A stretch of DNA of 9,769 nucleotides, taken from the NCBI GenBank assembly GCA_934555865.1, contig CAKTFI010000038.1, positions 1 through 9,769 on the forward strand, read 5' to 3'. Below the pieces are notes generated by a model. It saw only the letters and a program-made list of their open reading frames with translations. It had not been told where the DNA came from and did not search any database. Position 1 is the first letter of the stretch; each line of letters starts with the position of its first letter. The position numbers were made by a program, and so were the translations under genes. The stretch is from an uncultured Christensenellaceae bacterium (lineage in GTDB: Bacteria; Bacillota; Clostridia; Christensenellales; Christensenellaceae). This document shows positions 1 to 5,241 of the stretch, piece by piece.

Positions 1-1473
1 TCTGCGCCGCAGCCGGCGATGGAACAGAGCGCCGCGCAGCCCGGCTACGCGCAGCCCGAGAACGCCGCACAGGCCGGGTATTACAGATACGCCGCGCCGC
101 AGGGCTATGCACAGCAGACCTACGCGCAGCCTGCCGCCGGGCAGGGGGCGCAGACCGGCGCGCCCTATGGCTATGCCGCACAGCAGAATGCCTATGCACA
201 GCAGGCCTGGCAGGGGCAGTACCCCGCGGGCACGCCCGGATACGCGGGCGCGCAGCCGCAGACTCCGGCACCCAAAAAGCGCCGCCGCGGCTGGACGGTC
301 GTAGGGCTCATCGCCGGGGCGCTGGCCTGCATGTTTGTGGGCTTTCTGCTCTCGCTCAACCTGCTCATCCCGATGCTGGCCAACCGGATCGACAACCCGT
401 CCTACCCCTGGCAGGGCTATGAGACCGAGCAGAACACGCCTGTCATCAAAAAGGACGAATACGCGCCCGATCCTTCGATCACAGAGATCGGCGGCAGCGC
501 ACCCGTGATCCAAAACGCGGCCAACCCCGTGCCGGAGATCGCAGCCTATTGGGCGGAAAGCATGGTCGGCATCAATGGCTACACGACGGAGGATGGGGCA
601 GAGACGCTGTACGCCCGCGGGTCCGGCTTTGTGATCCGCGCGGACGGGTATATCCTCACCAACTTCCATGTCATCGCCGAGAGCACGAGCTATACCGTGG
701 ACATCGAGGGCAAGGGCGAATGCCCGGCGCAGTTCGTGGGCGGCGACGCGACGATGGACATCGCCGTGTTGAAGGTCGATTGCAGCGGCTTAAAGCCGGT
801 GGCGATCGGCAGCTCGGCGGACACGAAGGCGGGCGAGCTTGCCATCGCGATGGGCAACCCCGCCGGGGCGGATACTGACCTCTCGGGCAGCGTGACGGTG
901 GGCTATGTGAGCTATGTCGGCCGCAAGATGACCTATAACAACACGCAGCAGGAATTTTTGCAGATCGACACGGCGGTCAACCCCGGCAACAGCGGCGGTG
1001 CGCTCTTAAACAGCCGCGGAGAGGTCATCGGCGTCGTCACGCTCAAGAGCCTCGTCTCCTCCTATGACGAAAACGGGTATGCCATCAATTCCGAAGGGCT
1101 CGGCTTTGCAATCCCGATCGACGCGGCGGCAGAGACGGCGCTTTCCATCATCCAGTCCGGGTCGGTAAAGCGTCCGGGCATCGGGATTCTGTATGTCGAG
1201 CTTTCGGCCGAGGACGCGGCGGAACAAAAGGTCCCGCAGGGCAAGCAAGTTCAGAGCTTCATGCCGGACAGTCCGGCCGAGGCGGCGGGGCTGGAGGAGG
1301 GCGATGTGATCGTCCGCTGCAACGGCGTGACACTTTCCGAGCACGACATCCTGGTCGACACGATCCGCGCGGCGACCCCGGGCGACACGATCGAGCTTTC
1401 CGTGTGGCGCGAGGGCAAGATGCTGGACTTCACGGTCGTCGTGGGCGACATGAACCACATGGTCGTATATTGA
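1..1473 (+). CDS. HtrA/DegP-like membrane-anchored trypsin-like serine protease with PDZ domain (5' end outside window)
   Basis: Surface serine protease of the HtrA family, which degrades misfolded extracytoplasmic proteins. The frame is open to base 1, and the first ATG (base 19) has no ribosome binding site, so the true start is probably upstream. Residues below count from that ATG. Residues 1-85 are a low-complexity Tyr/Ala/Gln/Pro/Gly tail, probably cytoplasmic. KKRRR (86-90) precedes one membrane segment (about 92-117), giving an N-in, protease-out topology. The trypsin-like domain carries the triad His217 (TNFHV), Asp247 (ATMDIAVLKV) and Ser325 (NPGNSGGALL). One PDZ domain spans about 385-476, ending near the C terminus. 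The gene has its own terminator and sits 130 bases before a two-component system, as envelope-stress proteases often do; co-regulation is inference. The family call is firm; which HtrA paralogue this is cannot be told. Confidence 0.9.
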   Translation, partial: SAPQPAMEQSAAQPGYAQPENAAQAGYYRYAAPQGYAQQTYAQPAAGQGAQTGAPYGYAAQQNAYAQQAWQGQYPAGTPGYAGAQPQTPAPKKRRRGWTVVGLIAGALACMFVGFLLSLNLLIPMLANRIDNPSYPWQGYETEQNTPVIKKDEYAPDPSITEIGGSAPVIQNAANPVPEIAAYWAESMVGINGYTTEDGAETLYARGSGFVIRADGYILTNFHVIAESTSYTVDIEGKGECPAQFVGGDATMDIAVLKVDCSGLKPVAIGSSADTKAGELAIAMGNPAGADTDLSGSVTVGYVSYVGRKMTYNNTQQEFLQIDTAVNPGNSGGALLNSRGEVIGVVTLKSLVSSYDENGYAINSEGLGFAIPIDAAAETALSIIQSGSVKRPGIGILYVELSAEDAAEQKVPQGKQVQSFMPDSPAEAAGLEEGDVIVRCNGVTLSEHDILVDTIRAATPGDTIELSVWREGKMLDFTVVVGDMNHMVVY

Positions 1474-1481
1474 CAAAAGCC

Positions 1482-1513
1482 AAAAAAGAGAGTGGTCTTT
1501 ACTCTCTTTTTTT
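1482..1513 (+). terminator. Intrinsic terminator after the HtrA-like gene
   Basis: A perfect 12-bp inverted repeat has arms AAAAAAGAGAGT (1482-1493) and ACTCTCTTTTTT (1501-1512), a 7-base loop, and an uninterrupted T-run to 1513. It begins 8 bases after the protease stop codon. Only the inner six pairs contain G/C, so it is of moderate strength. Confidence 0.8.
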
Positions 1514-1521
1514 GTTATAAT
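1513..1521 (+). promoter_or_regulatory. Extended -10 promoter for the response regulator/kinase operon
   Basis: TG (1513-1514), one base, then a consensus TATAAT (1516-1521) forms an extended -10 element. There is no good -35: the hexamer 17 bases upstream (1493-1498, TGGTCT) is poor, as is tolerated for extended -10 promoters. The expected start of transcription is near 1528, leaving about 75 bases of leader before the regulator ATG at 1604. The element begins on the last T of the upstream terminator. Confidence 0.65.
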
Positions 1522-1526
1522 AGCCT

Positions 1527-1570
1527 TGACGGAATGCGGAAAACGCGCGGCCGCGCGGGCTTTTCCGTCA
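1527..1570 (+). promoter_or_regulatory. GC-rich hairpin in the response-regulator 5' leader
   Basis: Outer arms TGACGGAA (1527-1534) and TTCCGTCA (1563-1570) are perfectly complementary. They enclose a 14-base self-complementary core, CGCGCGGCCGCGCG (1544-1557). A competing register pairs GGAAAA (1538-1543) with TTTTCC (1561-1566). No T-run follows, so it is not an intrinsic terminator. It ends about 20 bases before the AGGAGG of the regulator. Its role is unknown; it could stabilise the transcript or bind a protein as DNA. Confidence 0.45.
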
Positions 1571-1603
1571 TAGGGAAGGGAATTGCCAACAGGAGGGAAC
1601 AGT

Positions 1604-2281
1604 ATGCGCATTTTGATCGTGGAAGACGAAGTGCATCTGGCGGAAGCACTCCGGCAGATTCTATGGGAAGAGAAATACAAGACGGATGTGGTCTATGACG
1701 GCGATGACGGCTTTGAATACGCCATGAGCAACGCCTATGACGCGATAATTTTGGACATCATGCTCCCGGGGCAGAACGGGATCGAGGTCGTGCGCCGCCT
1801 GCGCGCGGAAAAGAACAATGTCCCGATCCTGCTGCTCACGGCCAAGGACGAGGTGAGCGACAAAGTGCGCGGGCTGGACGCGGGGGCGGACGACTATATG
1901 ACCAAGCCGTTTTCGCCGGAAGAGCTCCTGGCGCGCCTGCGGGCGATCATGCGGCGGCAGGGCGATGTCGTGTTTGACGAGATCAAATACCTCGATCTGG
2001 CGCTCAATGTGTCCTCGCGCCTGCTCCGCTGCGGCGAAAAGTCCGTGCACCTCGCCTATAAGGAATTCGAGATCTTCCGCATGCTCGTCCGGCGGCCGGA
2101 TGTCATCCTCCCCAAGGAGGACATCATTGTCAAGGTCTGGGGCGCGGACACGGAGGCCAACGACAACAATGTCGAGGCATACATCTCCTTCCTGCGCAAA
2201 AAGCTGTCCTTCCTCGGGACGCAGGCGCAGATCAAGACCATCCGCAAGGTAGGGTACCGCCTGGAAAAAGCCAATGATTAA
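1604..2281 (+). CDS. OmpR/PhoB-family DNA-binding response regulator
   Basis: Cytoplasmic transcription factor activated by phosphotransfer from the sensor kinase that follows it. It has 225 residues, the normal OmpR-family length. The receiver domain (about 1-115) shows acidic-pocket Glu7/Asp8, the phosphoacceptor Asp51 (ILDIMLPG), Thr79 (LLLTAKD) and Lys101 (TKPF). A C-terminal winged-helix domain (about 127-222) ends with the typical VEAYISFLRKKL and RKVGYRLE signatures. I chose ATG 1604 because AGGAGG lies at 1591-1596, 7 bases upstream. An in-frame TTG at 1583 has no such site and would add residues before the usual M-R-I-L-I-V-E-D-E start. The gene overlaps the kinase by 8 bases, so the two are translationally coupled. 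It resembles many clostridial PhoB/ArlR-like regulators; the target regulon cannot be read from sequence, though the adjacent protease is an obvious candidate. Confidence 0.93.
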   Translation: MRILIVEDEVHLAEALRQILWEEKYKTDVVYDGDDGFEYAMSNAYDAIILDIMLPGQNGIEVVRRLRAEKNNVPILLLTAKDEVSDKVRGLDAGADDYMTKPFSPEELLARLRAIMRRQGDVVFDEIKYLDLALNVSSRLLRCGEKSVHLAYKEFEIFRMLVRRPDVILPKEDIIVKVWGADTEANDNNVEAYISFLRKKLSFLGTQAQIKTIRKVGYRLEKAND

Positions 2282-3569
2282 AAAGCTGCGCTGGAAGTTC
2301 GTCTGGCTGAACACCCTGTTCATCCTGTGCATTTTCGTGCTGCTGCTGGGGGCGTTCTGTGCGAGCGTCGCCGCACGGCAGCGCGAGGTAGACTACCGGC
2401 AGCTGGAACGCGCACTCGACCGCGGGTACCGCACCCGGCCGCACCGGATGGACCCGGAGCGCCCGGATGTGCAGCAGGACACCAGCCCCGGGTTCTGCGT
2501 CAAGGTCGACCTGGAGGGCAACATCGTGCTCGTGGACACGCAGGTCTATTCCGAGATCTCCGAACAGCTCATGCGGGAGGCGGTGGACGCCGCCCTGCGC
2601 ACAGGTAGGGAACAGGGGATGATCCGCAAGCTGCACCTGCGCTATATGTGCCGCACGCTCAGCACGGGGCAAAAGATCGCCTTCCTCGATGTCTCGGCGG
2701 AACAGCAGCAGATGCAGGGGCAGATGTATATCGGCCTGCTCGTGCTGCTCGTGGGCACGCTGGCGGTCATCGGCGTGGCGTATATCTTTTCGGGCATCGC
2801 CATCCACCCGGTGCAGCAGGCGTGGGTGCAGCAAAAGCAGTTCGTGGCCGATGCCTCGCACGAGATCAAGACGCCGCTCACCGTCGTGCTCACCACGGCG
2901 GACATCCTGCTGCAAAACCCGGACGCGACGATCCGGTCGCAGCAAAAATGGGTGGAATACATCAAGGCGGAGGCGGAGCGCATGCGCGAGCTGGTGGAGA
3001 ACATGCTGTTCCTCGCCAAGTCGGACGCAGGCAAGGAACCGGTCACCTTTTCGCGGGTGAATTTCAGCGAGATCGTGTGGAACCACATGCTGCCGCTGGA
3101 ATCCATCGCCTATGAAAAGGGCGTCACGATCACAAGCGACATCGCGCCGGAGGTCTACCTCGAAGGGCACGCGGGGCGGCTCGGGCAGCTGGTGGTCATC
3201 CTGCTGGACAACGCCTGCAAATACGCGCCGCCGGGCAGCGAGGTGTTCCTACAGCTGCGCGCGCGGCAGGACCGGGCGGTGCTGCTCGTCCGAAACGCGG
3301 CGGAGGAGGTCGTCCCCCCGGAAAAACTCGTGCACATCTTCGACCGCTTTTACCGCGTGGACGAGGCGCGGACGCGCGGCATGGGCGGATACGGGCTGGG
3401 GCTGGCCATCGCCAAGACGATCGCCGAACAGCACGGCGCCAAGATCTGGGCGGAAAGCTCGCCGGAGGAAGGCATGACCTTTTTTGTGGACTTTGGCAAG
3501 AACGCCCGCAAGTGCAAAAAGAAGTGCCGATGCAAACCGAAGCGCACAAAAAAACGAACCCAAACCTGA
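2274..3569 (+). CDS. Membrane sensor histidine kinase (HisKA/HATPase_c), partner of the preceding regulator
   Basis: Senses an unknown extracytoplasmic signal and phosphorylates the upstream response regulator. Of 431 residues, two membrane segments (about 7-34 and 152-176) flank an external domain of about 115 residues with no motif I recognise. No clear HAMP domain follows; a short linker leads straight to the H-box FVADASHEIKTPLT, with phospho-accepting His196. The ATP-binding domain has the N-box Asn313 (LLDNACKY), the F-box FDRFY (356-360) and the G-box GMGGYGLGL (369-377). ATG 2274 overlaps the regulator stop codon and has only a weak GGA site, consistent with translational coupling. 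The last 22 residues (410-431) are an odd basic, Cys-containing tail (CKKKCRC) lying beyond the kinase fold and encoded largely by the terminator. It is an orthodox kinase; the exact subfamily is uncertain. Confidence 0.92.
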   Translation: MIKKLRWKFVWLNTLFILCIFVLLLGAFCASVAARQREVDYRQLERALDRGYRTRPHRMDPERPDVQQDTSPGFCVKVDLEGNIVLVDTQVYSEISEQLMREAVDAALRTGREQGMIRKLHLRYMCRTLSTGQKIAFLDVSAEQQQMQGQMYIGLLVLLVGTLAVIGVAYIFSGIAIHPVQQAWVQQKQFVADASHEIKTPLTVVLTTADILLQNPDATIRSQQKWVEYIKAEAERMRELVENMLFLAKSDAGKEPVTFSRVNFSEIVWNHMLPLESIAYEKGVTITSDIAPEVYLEGHAGRLGQLVVILLDNACKYAPPGSEVFLQLRARQDRAVLLVRNAAEEVVPPEKLVHIFDRFYRVDEARTRGMGGYGLGLAIAKTIAEQHGAKIWAESSPEEGMTFFVDFGKNARKCKKKCRCKPKRTKKRTQT

Positions 3570-3582
3570 GGGTTCGTTTTTT
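3549..3582. terminator. Bidirectional terminator between the convergent kinase gene and cysS
   Basis: Perfect 13-bp arms AAAAAACGAACCC (3549-3561) and GGGTTCGTTTTTT (3570-3582) enclose an 8-base loop. The kinase TGA (3567-3569) is the end of that loop, so the left arm is coding sequence. A-runs on one side and T-runs on the other give a T-tract on both strands. On the minus strand it follows the cysS stop (3599) by about 17 bases, so it can end both transcripts. Confidence 0.88.
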
Positions 3583-3598
3583 GTTTGCTTTTTTCGGG

Positions 3599-5017
3599 TC
3601 AAGCCTTCTGCCAGGTCGTCCCTTCGCGCGTGTCCTTTAGGAGGATGCCCTTCTCCGCCAGCTCGGCGCGGATGGCGTCCGCCCGGGCATAGTCCTTGGC
3701 CTGCTTGGCGGCGGCGCGCTCGGCGATTTTTTCCGCGATATAGGCTTCGAGTGCGGCATCCACGGCGGGAGCCTGCTGCGCGGCCGGTTCGCCGACCAGG
3801 TCGAGCGAGAGGACGCGGTCGAAATCCGCGGCGAGCCAACGCTTGGTCGCGTCCGAGACTGGCGCCTTCAACACATCGTAGAGCACCGTGAGCGCCATGG
3901 AGGTGTTGAGGTCGTTGCCGAGCGCCTGGGCGAACTTCACGCGATACGGCTCCGCCGCAGCGAGGTCGGGCTCTCCCGCGGGATTCAGGGCGGCGATGCG
4001 CTTCTTGAGCCGCTGATAGGCCGTGGCCGTGTTGTCCAGCGCCTCATAGCTGAACATGAGCGGCTTGCGGTAGTGCGACTGCAGGCAGAACAGGCGGTAC
4101 ACGAGCGGGTCATACCCCTTGCTTTCGAGGAGAGAGACCGTCAAAAAGTCGCCCTTGGACTTGCTCATCTTGCCCGTCTTGTCATTTAGGTGGTGGATGT
4201 GGAACCAGTAATTGCACCACTTGTGGCCGAGGTAGGCCTCGCTCTGCGCGATCTCGTTCGTGTGGTGCGGGAAGATGTTGTCCACGCCGCCGCAGTGCAG
4301 GTCGAGGTATTCGCCCAGGTGCTTCATGCTGATGCCCGAGCACTCGATGTGCCACCCCGGATACCCGACGCCCCAGGGGCTGTCCCACTTGAGCTCCTGA
4401 TCGTCGAACTTGGACTTGGTGAACCAGAGCACGAAGTCCGCCTTGTTGCGCTTGTTGGGGTCCTGATCGACATCGTCGCGGACGCCGACCATGAGGTCCT
4501 CGCTGCTGTGCCCGGTGAGGACATAGTAGTCGCGCAGCTTGGAGGTGTCAAAGTACACATTGTCCCCCGCGATATAGGCATAGCCGTTTTCCAGCAGGCG
4601 GGAGATGATCTTGATATATTCCCCGATGCAATGCGTCGCCGGTTCCACGACATCCGGGCGCTTGATGTGGAGCTTGCGGCAATCCTCGAAAAACGCGTCG
4701 GTATAGAACTTCGCGATCTCCATGACCGTCTTGTGCTCGCGCTTGGCGCCCTTGAGCATCTTGTCCTCGCCGGTGTCGGCGTCGCTCGAGAGGTGCCCGA
4801 CATCCGTGATGTTCATGACGCGCTTCACTTCATAGCCGTCATAGCGCAGCGCCTTTTCCAGCACATCCTCCATGATATAGCTGCGCAGGTTGCCGATGTG
4901 GGCGAAGTGATAGACCGTCGGCCCGCAGGTGTACATCGAGACCTTGCCCGGCTCATGCGGGATGAATTCCTCGACCTTTTTGCTCAGCGTGTTATACAGA
5001 TAGACCTTGCTTAACAT
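3599..5017 (-). CDS. cysS: Cysteinyl-tRNA synthetase
   Basis: Charges tRNA-Cys with cysteine using ATP; an essential class I cytosolic enzyme. Its 472 residues are close to the usual 460-470. Visible landmarks are MYTCGPTVY with zinc ligand Cys31, the HIGH-type motif HIGN (40-43), the remaining zinc ligands Cys226 (WHIECS), His251 and Glu255 (PHHTNE), and the KMSKS loop at 283-287. The tail has the usual DALR-like/C-terminal helical region and ends with GTTWQKA, a typical CysRS finish. The ATG at 5017 is preceded by AGGAG (5024-5028 on the minus strand) at 6-base spacing. Only 23 bases separate it from the T-run of a strong terminator, so expression must depend on readthrough; see the leader ORF and attenuator entries. 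It ends convergently against the sensor kinase across a shared terminator. Confidence 0.97.
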   Translation of the reverse strand: MLSKVYLYNTLSKKVEEFIPHEPGKVSMYTCGPTVYHFAHIGNLRSYIMEDVLEKALRYDGYEVKRVMNITDVGHLSSDADTGEDKMLKGAKREHKTVMEIAKFYTDAFFEDCRKLHIKRPDVVEPATHCIGEYIKIISRLLENGYAYIAGDNVYFDTSKLRDYYVLTGHSSEDLMVGVRDDVDQDPNKRNKADFVLWFTKSKFDDQELKWDSPWGVGYPGWHIECSGISMKHLGEYLDLHCGGVDNIFPHHTNEIAQSEAYLGHKWCNYWFHIHHLNDKTGKMSKSKGDFLTVSLLESKGYDPLVYRLFCLQSHYRKPLMFSYEALDNTATAYQRLKKRIAALNPAGEPDLAAAEPYRVKFAQALGNDLNTSMALTVLYDVLKAPVSDATKRWLAADFDRVLSLDLVGEPAAQQAPAVDAALEAYIAEKIAERAAAKQAKDYARADAIRAELAEKGILLKDTREGTTWQKA

Positions 5018-5040
5018 ACGATTCTCCTAAACTCGATTTG

Positions 5041-5071
5041 AAAAAGCCGCATATCGGGCTCGATATGCGGC
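5041..5071 (-). terminator. Attenuator-type intrinsic terminator in the cysS leader
   Basis: On the minus strand, perfect 11-bp arms GCCGCATATCG and CGATATGCGGC (plus 5061-5071 and 5046-5056) with a 4-base loop are followed directly by TTTTT (5045-5041). It starts 15 bases after the leader-ORF stop and ends 23 bases before the cysS ATG. The remaining gap is filled largely by the cysS ribosome binding site, so there is no room for a promoter after it. It could also be the terminator of the FliB-like gene upstream. Confidence 0.85.
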
Positions 5072-5086
5072 GGGACGACAGGGCAT

Positions 5087-5176
5087 TCAGTTTTCCGGAC
5101 AGCGCGGGAACCCTTTGGAAACTGCGCCGGATGGCCGCAAAGGTTTTGTTTTGGTTAGGCGGCGACAGCGACACAT
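5087..5176 (-). CDS. Putative cysteine leader peptide of cysS (29 codons)
   Basis: This short ORF lies in the cysS leader and begins Met-Cys-Arg-Cys-Arg-Arg. Its ATG (5176-5174) is preceded by GGAGGG (5191-5186) at 9-base spacing, a good ribosome binding site. The stop is TGA at 5089-5087, 15 bases before the attenuator hairpin. Cys occurs at codons 2, 4 and 26, and all three codons are TGT, although the genes of this window use TGC about ten times as often by my hand count. The peptide is otherwise basic, with no membrane segment or known domain. I infer that it is a sensor ORF: when charged tRNA-Cys is scarce, ribosomes would stall at codons 2-4 and alter folding of the downstream RNA. It could instead be a chance ORF; conservation of the Cys codons would decide. 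Confidence 0.5.
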   Translation of the reverse strand: MCRCRRLTKTKPLRPSGAVSKGFPRCPEN

Positions 5177-5212
5177 GTTTCTTCTCCCTCCGGAACTTTT
5201 TTACATACTATT

Positions 5213-5241
5213 ACATTAACATAGCCCGTGCCGTTCGTCAA
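5213..5241 (-). promoter_or_regulatory. Promoter of the cysS leader transcript
   Basis: On the minus strand, TTGACG (5241-5236) is separated by exactly 17 bases from TAATGT (5218-5213), and a TG one base before the -10 makes it extended. The -35 lies in the last codons of the FliB-like gene and the -10 covers its TAA stop. Predicted transcription start is near 5206, giving a leader of about 190 bases before cysS. Confidence 0.6.

Noticed and set aside
19..21. ATG 19 as the true start of the HtrA-like gene
   Set aside because: No ribosome binding site precedes it, the frame is open to base 1, and the upstream codons (Ser-Ala-Pro-Gln-Pro-Ala) continue the same low-complexity composition.
1583..1603. 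TTG 1583 as start of the response regulator
   Set aside because: ATG 1604 has AGGAGG at the right spacing and gives the canonical receiver-domain start; the TTG lies upstream of that site and has none of its own.
4190..5014. Long open frame on the + strand opposite cysS (274 codons)
   Set aside because: It is antisense to a fully conserved synthetase gene, has no ribosome binding site or family signature, and is expected by chance in GC-rich codon-biased DNA. The same holds for the long frames opposite or within the kinase, FliB-like, epimerase and metNI genes.
5088..5125. T-box-like stretch (AAAGGGTTCCCGCG, followed later by TCGTCCC) in the cysS leader
   Set aside because: It lacks the essential TGGN bulge that pairs with the tRNA acceptor end, the later TCGTCCC is not part of the terminator stem, and there are only about 90 bases between the predicted transcription start and this point, short for a standard specifier stem. 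A covariance scan would settle it.
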